Positions 31,323 through 42,429 of a stretch of 64,000 nucleotides of DNA are shown here, piece after piece; position 1 is the stretch's first letter; every line of letters begins with the position of its first letter. The DNA is taken from assembly GCA_033725935.1 (NCBI GenBank), contig MU867085.1:310001-374000 (forward strand). The letters run 5' to 3'. Below the pieces are notes generated by a model. The model was not told the DNA's origin. It searched no databases and saw only the letters and a list, made by a program, of their open reading frames with translations. Source of the stretch: Cladorrhinum sp. PSN259 (taxonomy: Eukaryota > Ascomycota > Sordariomycetes > Sordariales > Podosporaceae). The position numbers were made by a program, and so were the translations under genes.

Positions 31323-33142
31323 TCAATGGGCAGCGGCAAACCCAACCCTCATCCGCATCCCATCCACCGGCTTCGAAGTAATCTGCCTCGTCTGCTTCAG
31401 TCAGTATTTTTTCCCCCATACCTTTTTAGTATCTCAAATCACAGTTAAATACTCACCACATAAAACTCATTCCCCTCCCTATAACCTTTAACCGTCCATC
31501 CTCTCCCATAACAGCGTTCCCACTAAGTTCCAACTCTGGCTCCCCCAACCCAACTTTTACAAAATCGTACCGTCCCACCCCGATCGCCAGAATAGTCTTG
31601 ATCTCAATCATGGCAAACTCCTGTCCTATACACCCCCTCGGACCCCGCTCAAAAGGTCTGTAAGCTGACGCGGGGTAATTCTTTGCTTCTTCGCTCGTCC
31701 ATCTCTCCGGTCTGAATTCGTGTGCATCTTTGCCGTAGACGCTCGTATCTCGCTGCGCTATGGCATTACACATGTATATGATTGCGTCATCTAAATTATG
31801 CTCAATCCCGTCCGGCGTGGTGACTGTAAAGTTTGAGTAGGAGGTGCGTGCCGAGCCGGTGGGCGGATGAAGACGGAGGGTTTCCCTGATGACTAGAGAA
31901 CTATATTTCATTTCATTCAGGAGGGTCGGGTTGGCGAGGAGATAGGATTTTATGTGCTCCCGGTTGGAGATGGAACCTCCGAATATGGAAACGAGCTCGT
32001 CGCGGACGAGGCTGAGTACCCTGGGCGAAAGGGAGAGCTCGTAGATTATCCATGACACGGCGGTCGAGGTCGTGTCGTGTCCTGCGAGCAGAAAGGTTTT
32101 GAGCTGGTCCGAGGTTGAGGTTACTTCTGCGGGAGAAAGTGTTTTTTTGTCGGCGCCGGCGTGCTCCTGGAAACTGAGGGAGAGGATGCTCCTGTCTTTT
32201 GTGTTGGAAAAGGAAGAGGAAGAGGATTTCTTCCATTCTGACCACTTGTCGCGAATGATGGAGTGGATTATTCTGTCGATGCGTTTGCCGTAGATTTTGC
32301 GTTTGAGCGCGACGTGCGGGACTACCCACCAGGGGAGGTCGGCCTTGTCGTCGAGATAAGTCTTGAGGAGCTGTTGAAAGAGTTGGATCAGTTCGCCTGG
32401 GTGGTCTTTTGATTGGGAGTTGAGCTTGACTCCGATGGCGACGGCGCCGATGACATCAAAGGTGAGGTTCATGATCAGGTTCATCAGAGGAAAGCCCTGC
32501 CCGGTCTTTGCGTAGTCGTCCAGGATGGCGATAAAGTCGTTGGCCTCTTCCAAAATGGCTGGGAGAAGAGTCAATAGATGCTGCGGTGCGAACCCGGGAG
32601 AAAATCTTTGTCGGAGGGGTTTCCACTCGTCGTAATCGACAGCTAGAATAGATGTATCATCGAGAAGTGGCCGGAAGTGGCTAAAGTCAATCTTGGGAAC
32701 GCTGGCTGGATATTTCTTGGAGGCTTTGGAAATCTGCTCCATGATCTCGTGGTCTGTGACCAAGATCGTGGGCTTGTTGATTGGTCGAAAGTCGACAAGC
32801 ATCAAGGGTGGCTCGCCGATGGTCTCGCACATTTTTGCGAATATGAGATCTGGGTGGGCATCTGGCGGAACGAGCTTCATAAACTCGCCCATGGTGCTTT
32901 AGATGACCCAGAAGTAGGCTACTCGGAAGTTGTGGGATGCTAGCATATTGCTTGAAGCGTTTGTAGTGCAGCTTGCGGTAGAGCGAGTAGAGGTAGGGGA
33001 CTACCAGCAGGAGTCCTGCCAGCAAAACCGGGTTGATCATAATGGCAAGCTCAGAGGCAGTGACGGGAAGAAGATGCTCAAGAACATTGATCAAGAGCGA
33101 TTTAAGCCACTTTTTAACCTTATTCTTTCTTTTTTCCCACAT
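31323..33142 (-). pseudogene. Cytochrome P450 monooxygenase with two +1 frameshifts
   Basis: Three pieces. N-terminal membrane anchor and L-L-L-G-H-L-K (33142 to about 32897); main body from M-G-E-F-M-K-L (32892) to about 31473; last exon 31391..31323 ending K-P-V-D-G-M-R-M-R-V. Seen in the body: I-helix A-G-H-D-T-T-S, E-T-L-R, P-E-R-W and heme loop F-E-R-G-P-R-G-C-I-G with the Cys ligand. Anchor and body join only if one base near 32896 is ignored. The body and last exon join only if one base in the GGGG run (31472-31475) is ignored, after which N-E-F-Y-V, a GTGAGT intron (31456..31392) and T-R-Q-I-T-S-K-P follow in perfect phase. So the gene is either recently dead or carries two assembly indels. 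Read as it stands, the product would lack the anchor or the substrate-pocket C-terminus. Family within the P450s not assigned. Confidence 0.8.
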
Positions 33143-34161
33143 GTTGTTGGTTTGGTGTTGATTCCAAGTCAGATCCTCTTATGCACACTGTATCGGGCAC
33201 TGTCTCTATGCTGTGCCCTTTTTTGCAGCCCAACTGTCAACATGAACAAGGGTTCCTCCAAGACGATTGGTGCTGGCCAACCACGTGTTTTGGTGGCAAT
33301 GGCATCTCCAGGCATCTCTTTTGTGACACGGTGCCAGTGAGATTCCATATGCGCGTGTCGGAATGCAACCCACGGCAATTTATCCGGTTTAGTACACAAG
33401 GCGAGCCCCCTTGAGCCTTTGTTTACATTGGTCTCATCTCGCCATGGAAGCGAACCCTACAAAAGTCATCCCCAGCCTCCCTTGGGACCAACATTCTTCA
33501 ACACTAGCAGGCCGTTAATTTTGATCGCCAATGCCGGCTCCCGTTCGATTGAATCGTGCGCTTTGCCTGAAAGTAGAATAGCATTGCCGCCAAAAAAAAA
33601 AAAAAAGCAATGCAGAGCTGAAGATGCGATCGGCATCCCTGTGCCCAAGACGGGTACTAGTTCAACGGTAGGTTGATGGCGTGGGAAAGGCACAGAATCC
33701 AAGGATTCGTGGGGAGTGGACAGGCTGCGACAACAAACCCACAGCACCGCCCCCACTCGGGAGGTTCCAGCTGTGCCTCTTCCCCAAAACACTAAGGCTC
33801 ATTCAGCATACAGTAAATCACGAGGCCCACATTTGATTGGATCCATCTGCATCCGTGCCGCTGGTTGGGAGATCAGAACCACACCCGGGCTTACTGATAG
33901 CATACTATCATCTCTGCTTTGGGATAGACGCCCCACCAATACATGATGCATTTCTCTTGTGCGCTTCTTTTCTTCCTTAGCCCCCAGCAGTCAGACAGAC
34001 ATACCAAGCCAAGAACCCGAGGAACAACTCTTAATAAACCCCAGATTTCTCTTGGTCTCACTCGATCCAAGATTTTGCTCTCCCTTTTCTCTTCTTTCTG
34101 TGTCATGAACCCGACCGCGTTGTAGGCACATAGGCCTCAGCAACAACTCAAATCAGCAAAG
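33143..34161. other. Divergent intergenic about 1 kb
   Basis: Upstream of both the P450 and the rhodopsin-like gene. An A-run lies at 33592-33606. No gene. Confidence 0.5.
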
Positions 34162-35607
34162 ATGTCGGGCGTTGAAGACTTTTTGTACAACAACCCGATC
34201 ATTGCCCCTCCTCCGGGCCATGTCAGCGACTTTGTCAATCGGTCCTCCCGGGGACCTATTGTCGAGGTAGTTCTTGCCGTCTTCCTGGTTCCCATGATCA
34301 TCTTTGTTCTTCTAAGACTTTACGTTCGTTTCATTATCATGCGGAAGCCGGGTGCCGACGATTTCCTTCTCATCGCAGCGGCCCTGTGCATGATTGCAGA
34401 CGCGGGCGTTGTCTTCTACTCGGTCCGCAAGGACGGCGGCATCCTCGGAATACACTCGTGGAACGTCCGCCTCTCCGAGATCACCCCGGCTACGGTTGAA
34501 ACTTCGGTCGCCCTCTCCTGCCTCTATACGGTCTGCGGTCTACTGCTCAGGTGTTCTCTTCTCGTCTTCTACTTCCGGCTCTTCAACATCTCCCGCCTGG
34601 CCAGCTTCATGATATGGGGCGCCATGGTCTTCATCATCGTTGCAGATCTCACCTTCATCATCCTCAAGATCGTCTTTTGCAATCCACAGCAGTGGCCGTC
34701 CGGGAACAACCCGATCGAGTATCTGCTCGCCCAGGAGTCCAGCATGTGCACGAACCCCCACATCAAGCTTGTTGTGGCGGAGGGCGCCGTCGCCATGTTT
34801 TCCGACATTTACATTCTGGCCATCCCTATTATGATGGTTCGCCAATTGCAACTCTCACCGCAAAAGAAACTGGGAATGTACTCGCTCTTTCTGCTCGGTG
34901 CCATGTAAGTTCTGCCCCGCTGCAACTCCTTTTATACTGAATAACATGGCCGCTGACGTGATGATACCTAATCTAGCGCCACTGCTGCCTCGGTTGCAAC
35001 GACATATGTCCGCGCCCTGCAGCTCAACACCCAAGACTACAGCTACATGGCAGCCAACAACGTCATGTTTGGCGCCCTGGAGCTGGAGCTCGGCATCCTC
35101 TGCGCCTGCATCCCCGTTGCCATCGTGGTGCTCCGCCGCATCAATCCGTTCGTCTCGGACGTTGGAAACTACTTCAAGCGCATGAGCAAGCGAAACGGCT
35201 ACACCTTTGGCAGGGAGAAGGCTTCCTGGCCGCCCCCGACCGCCGCCGAGCGGTCTGCTGATGACGGGGCGCCCCCCGTGCCTCCTCTCCCTGCCGGCGC
35301 CTTGCCGCATGTCAACGCACCCAGGCCTACCATGACCGGACTGAGATCATTTATCGGCAGGTTGGGGTCGGGCAGCAGGACCAACGTCAATACCGACGTC
35401 AGTGATTCGAGCACGGCGCAGATCACAAAGATGAGCACCCTGACAACCTACAGCGAGGTTGGCTCGGCCGAGGAGGAGTACCATCGGGGTTTGAGACCAC
35501 CACCAGCCGCGTCCGCCTCGCCGATTAATATTGATGTCGGTACGGCGCAGCTTGATGGGAGGGGGCCGTCCAGGATAATGAGGGCTGTTAATGATAGACA
35601 GGTGTGA
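34162..35607 (+). CDS. Rhodopsin-like fungal integral membrane protein (7-TM)
   Basis: Exons 34162..34904 and 34977..35607 (phase 2; GTAAGT donor, ATCTAG acceptor), 457 aa. Seven hydrophobic helices lie between residues about 33 and 310, with the family hallmarks L-R-L-Y-V-R-F at the end of helix 1, G-A-D-D-F-L-L-I-A-A at helix 2, and a Cys pair (I-V-F-C-N-P, S-M-C-T-N-P). The 150-residue C-terminal tail is cytosolic, Pro/Ser/Thr-rich and hydrophilic. This is the fungal rhodopsin-domain family (PTH11-related in topology) without an N-terminal CFEM domain. Such proteins are thought to be GPCR-like sensors at the plasma membrane; ligand unknown. Confidence 0.88.
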
Positions 35608-36432
35608 AAAGAGACTATTAAAGTGTTTTTCCTTTTTTATTGTATGCATAAAAAGCATTGGAAACATGGGGTTTTGTTGGGGTGCGGTCTGGTAATCATG
35701 ATTGGTATGATGGGCATCTATTTCTTTCTGTTTTTTAGAACGTAACAAATTATACCCATGTTTTTTTTTTAGCTTGATGTTTTAGGATTGTGCTGGGGAT
35801 TTCATGGGTATGTATATGGTATGTGTTATGAATGAAAGGTATATTATATAAAAAGATCTGTGGAGTTAATCCTTGCTTTTTCCTTCTTTTGTTTACATCT
35901 ACCCCTTTACCGTGTCGGTTTTTCCTTATCCCTCATTTTCCCTCTTTTCATCCTTTTCTTCTTGATAAGTTAACCGATAAGGTCTCACTGCCAGAAAGTC
36001 AGCGAAATAGTGGGTTGAGAGATGCAGTGAAGAGTGTACTTTTCTTTTTTCTTTTTTCTTTTTTCTTTTTTCTTTTTTCTTTTTTCTTTTTTCTTTTTTC
36101 TTTTTTCTTTTTTCTTTTTTCTTTTTTCTTTTTTTCTTTCTTCTTCTCGTGTGCAAAAGTTTAGTGTGAATCAAATACTGAGATTCACGTTTTACTCCAA
36201 TGGGCTCAACACAGATGAACAGAGCCAGCGCCAACCTATCACCTCTGCAGATGCAGTCATCCTGCGGACACGAAAATGGCTTGGGTGATGCCTTACCAAC
36301 TGCAGCGTGCATGTCACCCTGTCGACTGCCAGCGAGTGCCCGAACACATCCGTAAGCAATCGCATTTATTTCCACTCGCTCGCCCTCATTCGTTCCTTTT
36401 CCTTCTCTCCAACTTTCCTGAAGCACTTCATC
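35608..36432. other. Intergenic with long C(T)6 microsatellite
   Basis: 3' flank of the 7-TM gene and 5' flank of the first tandem paralogue. The main feature is the heptamer repeat at 36038-36141. Confidence 0.6.
36038..36141 (+). repeat. (CTTTTTT)n heptanucleotide microsatellite
   Basis: About 14 near-perfect units of one C and six T on the plus strand, roughly 100 bp, lying about 290 bp upstream of the ATG at 36433. Confidence 0.9.
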
Positions 36433-37881
36433 ATGTCTTCCCCCGATCCGGAAATCGAGTCCATGGACTCTTGGGCTTCGAGTTCAACATCTCGCATCAA
36501 ACTTTCAGAGCGAGTACATGTAGTCCTTCCTCCTGAGCAACCTCTGGGCCACCAAAACAAAGCAAATTCATCATCACGACGTGGAATTATTCAATCAGAA
36601 GCTAAACTTGAAAATTCTGCTCGGCGTCTTCAAGGTCATGAGAGAATCCAATCGCCCTTGTCATCAAACCGCAGGGCCAATGCTGCGCCCAACACCTCGC
36701 CAACTAGTACCACGACACAGAGACAATCTGATGAACCCGAAGTTGTAACGACCGCTTTCGGCATTGACCAAACTGCCATCGACGCTCAGTTACTTCACAG
36801 CATTAAGACCGGGGAGCTTGACATAAAGGCCTACAGAAGTCATCACGGAATTGCTCAAACCCTTGACCCTATCATGCAGAGCACCCCTTGTCTGCTTATA
36901 TGCGACGGCGAACTCGGACCCGAACATCTCAGCCACGTTATTCCTGTACCGCTCGGAAGGAATCTGGAACTATGCGATTATGTCGAAATATGGAAACGAA
37001 TCCAGCGGACATGGTATAAGAATCGAGGTCGGTGGAGAAAGTGGCTTCTCCCATTCTATGGAGTGAAGTCCATGGAGCCGGTAGAGGTACGCGATTTGCG
37101 TCGCAGCCCGATGCATGCTAAGGTGGATGGACTTTGAAGATTTCACCTGGTCTAATCAATATCTTGCATACTAGATTCGTCTTGTAGGCCGTTTTGCCTC
37201 GGATAGAGACACTATGCGCGGAATCCTGTCTTCGGTAAAAGCCAAGGTCAAGCAAGAAATCGAGTCCCTAGATGAAAAGAACGTCGAACACAATGGTGGA
37301 TTTTATCCTCTGGATGATTCACGCGACTCGGCGCGTTATCAGTATTATCCCCACGCCAACGCATACTCCCACTCAAAACTGTGCATCGACGAGTCGCACA
37401 GACTGGGAGGATGTGCTTTCACGGACCAAACCAAGCGGCTTCAGAGGAGGTTCCTGTTGCAGTTGATGATTACCTTTCCGGTTCATCTCTTTCACCAGCC
37501 TGAACTAGCCAACGGGAACAATATCATCCCGGGTGCATACTACTACACTACACACGAGTGGGTAACCTTTTCTTTAGTCTGCTCTTGAGTACCTACCTCT
37601 CAGCTCTAGCTTACCATGTACACAGCGTCTGTTATCACCTGAATAGCTTGTATGCCCCAAGTGTTGGTGATCTCAACTTGCAAGGCTTCAGATTGGAAGA
37701 AGGGCTGTTGTTCAATCCGCTTCGATCACGCAGAGTGCTGAGCTTTCTCGGCGTCAACTTCTTACTGGTACTGATAGCGGCATGGTATTTGTATGGGGAT
37801 TGGGCCACAGCCTGGACTGCGGTTGGCTCTATCGCTACCATCATGACTGTCTGGATAGCTTGCCAGGTTGCTTCCCACTAA
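36433..37881 (+). CDS. Tandem paralogue A, membrane protein of unknown function
   Basis: Exons 36433..37086, 37175..37557 and 37626..37881 (phase 0, then phase 2), 430 aa. The N-terminal 110 residues are Ser/Thr/Pro/Arg-rich and unlike the paralogues. Conserved block 1 (about 180-218): E-I-W-K-R-I-Q-R-T-W-Y-K-N-R-G-R-W-R-K and Y-G-V-K-S-M-E-P-V-E, ending exactly at intron 1. Block 2 at the C-terminus: R-L-E-E-G-L-L-F-N-P-L, a hydrophobic helix, then W-Y-L-Y-G-D-W-A-T-A-W-T-A-V-G-S-I-A-T and a second helix. Topology suggests a large cytosolic or lumenal domain with a TM hairpin at the end. The donor for intron 2 (GTGGGT) was chosen because it alone restores the phase shared with paralogue C. 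Confidence 0.7.
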
Positions 37882-38270
37882 GTCGTAGCCAGCTCTTTGC
37901 CAAGAAAATTTAGACAGACATTTATAATACTTGGTCACCTTCCGGTTATGGCCGATAACGCTATGAGATAAACAAGAATAATACTTGGTCACCAATCTCG
38001 CTGGAGGTCTTTGCGACTCGTGCTACCCGAATTTCCATCTGCAAGTGTGCTTACCCCGCAGAAATTGCCCCCTCATCACCTGCAGGCAGACCATGTGGCT
38101 AAGCCATGGGCATTTTACCAGGCACAACCGTCCTCCTTTCACATCAGAATTACTGTAGCGAGTATCATTCAGTCCACAGTTATCATTTTCTTTCACGAAC
38201 TTTTCTGTGGCTCCTGTGCCTATTAGCTGTCTTTCAACCTGGCACTGGAATTGACCTTCACCATCGCAAA
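37882..38270. other. Intergenic spacer with short duplications
   Basis: Between tandem paralogues A and B. ATAATACTTGGTCACC occurs twice (37924-37939, 37978-37993), flanking a 40 bp segment also found at 63248-63287. Confidence 0.65.
37940..37979 (+). repeat. 40 bp dispersed repeat, copy 1
   Basis: TTCCGGTTATGGCCGATAAC and the following 20 bases match 63248-63287 with three differences, same orientation. Confidence 0.75.
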
Positions 38271-39606
38271 ATGTCGACCCATATTATACCGCTCGAAGAA
38301 CTCTTCAGAGGTGCCTCAGGTCCCAGCACTCCCAGTTCCGCCCCAGAAACAGCAATTCTACCTTCTGGACTGAATTCCGATGCCAATAGCACTGATGCTA
38401 CAGACTCGAGAGCCCTGCAACCTGTTAAGAAGCTACCTCCCCTCCCCAGGTGGCAGCAAGAACTTGAGAAAGCAGCCGAAACACTGCGAGCAGACACTGA
38501 ACAGGGTCAAGGTCTTCGCGCTGTAGGTATTGAGAATATCCGTGCTTTCAAAGAGCGAGCATTGGGTTTTATGCACGCAATGTGGTCGAAACTATCACCA
38601 GCAAAGCCAACGACTGGTGCCCAGGATCTTTGCAGCAACATGACTACGGCAGAGGACGAATCTCCTGAGAGAGAAGATGATGATGAAATGGCCAAGCTTG
38701 GCCGTCACCATATCTTTCTTTGCTACGGAACTCTGCAACAAAGTCAGGTATTTCCTGCATCCGTTGGTACAGCCCTCCACGATATGCCCGTCCCAAACAG
38801 GGTGGTAGCTTGGAAGAGAATCCAGTCGGCATGGTATGATAGACGTGGGCACTGGAGAAAGCGTCTCTTACCTGTGTATGGAGTCAAAAGTATTGAGCTC
38901 GTCGAGGTGAGATACGTACTTCGAAGCTTTCTTGTTGAAACGTTCTTCCTAAGTCAACTAACGTTGCGCTTCGTGACCACTTCAGGCTCAAAGAACCGAG
39001 TGTTGCCTGTCCGACAAGACTTCATTCAAGGCTACATTGACACCTATCGATGTTCAGTTCCAAATTGCGTCCCTGCAAAAAATAATGGACGGCTATTACG
39101 ACAACACCGATCCTGTACAAATTTGCGACAAGATTGAACACGGGTCCGAGCGCCTCCGAACAAGAGGCCAGCTAGGAGCGGATATTATCGAAATCGGTTA
39201 CCCAGAAAAAATTGATTGGGAGATTTCTGACTCTGAAAGGTTAGAGATCGACCAATTGAGGGATCAGATTAAACACCTCGAGAGGACTGGCCTCTTGACC
39301 GATGCTTTCCATCACCCCGAGAAAACACGCGACGAGGACATCATTACAAATGGATACATTTACGCGAAGCCAGTTTTTAGCCATTTTTTTTTTGGAAATA
39401 ATGTCTATTTCCATGCGTATTGGGTCAAGGAGGGGCTCCTTTTTGACCCCCTTTCTGGGCAGCCGGCATTTGTAATAAGCAGTTGCTTTGTTATATTGCT
39501 GGTGGTTGCGCATGCTTGGTACCAGGACTGGGGCATTGCTTGGACTGCTGTCGGATCCATCGGCACCATCGTCGCCGTCGTGATAAGTTATCTCATTGTT
39601 TTTTAG
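38271..39606 (+). CDS. Tandem paralogue B, membrane protein of unknown function
   Basis: Exons 38271..38906 and 38986..39606 (phase 0; TTCAG acceptor), 418 aa. Block 1 (about 180-212): A-W-K-R-I-Q-S-A-W-Y-D-R-R-G-H-W-R-K and V-Y-G-V-K-S-I-E. The second exon begins A-Q-R-T-E-C-C and contains F-K-A-T-L-T-P-I-D-V, alignable to L-E-A-I-L-Y-P-V-D-V in paralogue C. The C-terminus has V-K-E-G-L-L-F-D-P-L and D-W-G-I-A-W-T-A-V-G-S-I-G-T-I-V-A-V between two helices. The second intron of paralogues A and C has no counterpart: the frame runs straight through. Intron loss or a short retained insertion (F-S-H-F-F-F-G-N-N) could explain this. Confidence 0.7.
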
Positions 39607-40148
39607 GCGTTCTTATTGCTACTTCCTCCAGGTCATAAAATAACCAGATGAGAGTACCAGTGGGCTTTTTGCATGCCTTAAACATTACTTGACTGCCTGT
39701 TAAATTTTTTTTGGCTGTAAAATATGTAAGGCTCTCGGGTCCTTTTTCTACTCATCCGGACGGCTGAGATTCATGACCAAACTACCTGTATTTACTGAAA
39801 CTCATGAGTGCCATTATTCACAAAATGAGAGCTGACTTCTTTGGGTTGGCCAAATCAGGGACCAACTTCAATTGTCGCCTAAACTCTCTGGCCAGCCGCT
39901 TTTGGGACTCGGGCACCAATCAGTCTCGACCATCTTTAACCAATCAGTACCGTACTTCAAGCTGCGGGGTGGCATCGCCACAGGCAGTGCATCAGGCAGT
40001 GCATGGCCAATTATCGACACGACGGTATGTAGGCAGTCTTTCTTCCTGCCTTTGCGCATTGACTTTATCTTTCTCACAGACACCTCTCGGTTGCAAGACT
40101 TGTGTATTTCATGAATTAGCTGCAATCATATTGTTTATTCCCTTCATT
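39607..40148. other. Intergenic spacer between paralogues B and C
   Basis: Contains a short local duplication (CAGGCAGTGCATCAGGCAGTG near 39980-40000). No gene supported. Confidence 0.5.
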
Positions 40149-41628
40149 ATGTCTCCCGCCGACGACGAGCTTGAAATTCAAGCTCCGGTCCCGACTTGCC
40201 CCCCAGTCACAGCCCCACAACGAGCGTACGTGCGAGATGAGGACATTGAGGACCGAAACAGCACGGGTGGACCATCACGGGAACCTGTGTCTCTCGAACC
40301 CAGCCTTCCTGAACATCGGTGGCGGCAGGATCTGGAGGCAGCTAAGCATACAAATTGGACCGAGCTAAGTGATGAAGAGGTTGAATTATTTCAGGTCGAG
40401 ACGGCCAACATGAGTTTGAGTGAGATCTCAGAGATTGCCAACTTATTCATGCCAGTACAGTCTCAAGGACCCCTAAATAAACCCATCCGAGTCTCTGAGG
40501 TTCAATCCGACGATCTTGACCCCTTCAGGACTCGAAGTGAACTCGATGAAGTTCTGGCACCAATTCTTGAAAGGGGCCCATGTATTCTCATATCCCACGG
40601 CAGCGCAGGAAAGCCCTGCCAGCTAATCCCTTTGGCAATTGGCCCGGACGCCACAGACAACGTAGCGATGTGGAAGCGCATACAAGAGGAATGGTACAAT
40701 CGCCGAGGGCACTGGAGAAAGAACAGATGGTTGTCGCGAGTATATGGCGTAAAGGACATTCATCCCGTCAAGGTAAGATGGTTCAAGTTGCTCAAGTCCG
40801 GACAAGGCGGCTGTTTTCGTATTTTACTCTTGGCGACTTGTCATAGATCCTCTACCTCCCCGCGTGTTCCTATCGCCAGGTGTACTAACCTCTACCCAAG
40901 GTCCGAGTCATTGGCTCCCACCCTTCAGACCCAACCTCGCTCGAGGCTATCCTCTACCCAGTGGATGTTGACAAGGAAACCAGAACACGAAAAGACAAGA
41001 TCGGGCATTATTACGAAAAGAGGGACCCGTCTTTACTTTGCAAGTTCAATCCGGAATATGAAGGCACCGAACATGGGTCTGCATGCACAAGAGGAATACG
41101 AGAAAACGTGTGGGATTTGACTTTGGAGAATGTCTACGGCGACCCCGACGAATTTGATTGGGGAGTTTGCGATTACGAGCAGCAAGATATTTCCAAGATG
41201 GAAAAAGAAGTCGCACAGTTAAACAGAACTCGATTCATGAAGCATGCGTTCCATCGCCCAGAGCACGCCCGCGGTAATGAGCTCATTCCTCGAGATCACA
41301 CATACACCAAGCAGAGGTAAGTCGAGACCCATCCCGAGGAGGGCAATGATCTCACAGTCACGGTGGACATAGTATCCGAGCCCTAAGTCACAAAGAACAT
41401 ATCACGAGTGTTGTGGATCTTGTGTTCCATGGCTACAGGATCGAGGAAGGATGGCTGATCGAAGCCGGCAACTTCAAACCGGGTCCGGCTCACACGATAT
41501 TCACCATCTTTGGCCTGTTGTTGATGGTGGCATGGGCATTTTATCATGACTGGGGCATTGCGTGGACTGCGGTCGGCTCAATTGGCACGGTTCTTGCCGT
41601 TGCCATTGGAGTTTGTGTGACTCTTTAG
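40149..41628 (+). CDS. Tandem paralogue C, membrane protein of unknown function
   Basis: Exons 40149..40772, 40901..41316 and 41373..41628 (phases 0 and 2), 431 aa. The third exon has the same length, 256 bp, as that of paralogue A. Block 1 (about 174-208): M-W-K-R-I-Q-E-E-W-Y-N-R-R-G-H-W-R-K and V-Y-G-V-K-D-I-H-P-V-K. Middle: V-R-V-I-G-S-H-P-S-D and a Cys-bearing acidic region. C-terminus: R-I-E-E-G-W-L-I-E, a hydrophobic helix, H-D-W-G-I-A-W-T-A-V-G-S-I-G-T-V and a final helix. The N-terminal third is acidic and unrelated to those of A and B. The intron 2 acceptor could be 41372 or a few bases later, both in phase. Together with A and B it forms a head-to-tail cluster. Confidence 0.72.
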
Positions 41629-42429
41629 CAGCAATCCAACCTCTGACTCGTCCTCAGATCTCAATTACCCTATCGGGGCCCGTAATAGAAGACTCTTTGT
41701 CTTGTGCTAATAGTCGATTCCGACGACAGACGGAGGTTAGACCGCGTTTGAACCCCATATTCATATTGATTGCGGAGATTTGGCGGGCAACTGCTCCGAT
41801 TTTCAGCCTCAATGTACGTGATTGTAGCTCAGGAGCAGTGCGTTCAGTGCGCCTCTCAAATGACATGATACACAAGCAATGGAATTTCTATAAACAACTT
41901 TGATCTACAGTAAAGCAGACAAACGAAACGTGGCTTCCGGGATGGCGGTTGCGTAAAGCCGCAATGAACTCGACTGATCTATGATGCTAGTGGATGGATA
42001 AAAGGGTAATCTTGGAATTTGACCGAACTTACCGAGAAATAATACCGGACATGACGGAGAACTCGCTAACACGGAGCCAACCGCGGAAAATACACCTATA
42101 AAGACTAGAAATAAAAATCTGGCCCACGGCAGAAATTGGCTCTGGGGAACCATGCTGCCGGGATAGGTGGGAATCCCATATTATACCCGATATAGCTTTG
42201 TGAGGTTATTGGTTCCATGTAACGTAATTTATCAATCATTTATCTGCCGCAATGCTTGCGAAAAGAATAGCTTAACTTGCTCTTGCCCTTTTTCATTCAA
42301 ATCCGACGACATTGAACTATAAAGGGTTACAGTCCACGAAATCCAGAACCGCTGAATTGAAATCGCTCACCGCATCCACATCCCTTGCCCTGACCTCGGT
42401 GTCTTCCTTCCCCCTGCAAGGCAGCAAAT
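41629..42429. other. Intergenic about 0.8 kb
   Basis: 3' flank of the tandem cluster and promoter side of the DUF4360 gene. Nothing recognised. Confidence 0.5.

Noticed and set aside
32896..32925. A mini-intron of about 28 bp joining the two P450 parts
   Set aside because: Too short for a spliceosomal intron and it would delete the L-L-L-G-H-L-K segment that all P450s need here; a one-base shift is simpler.
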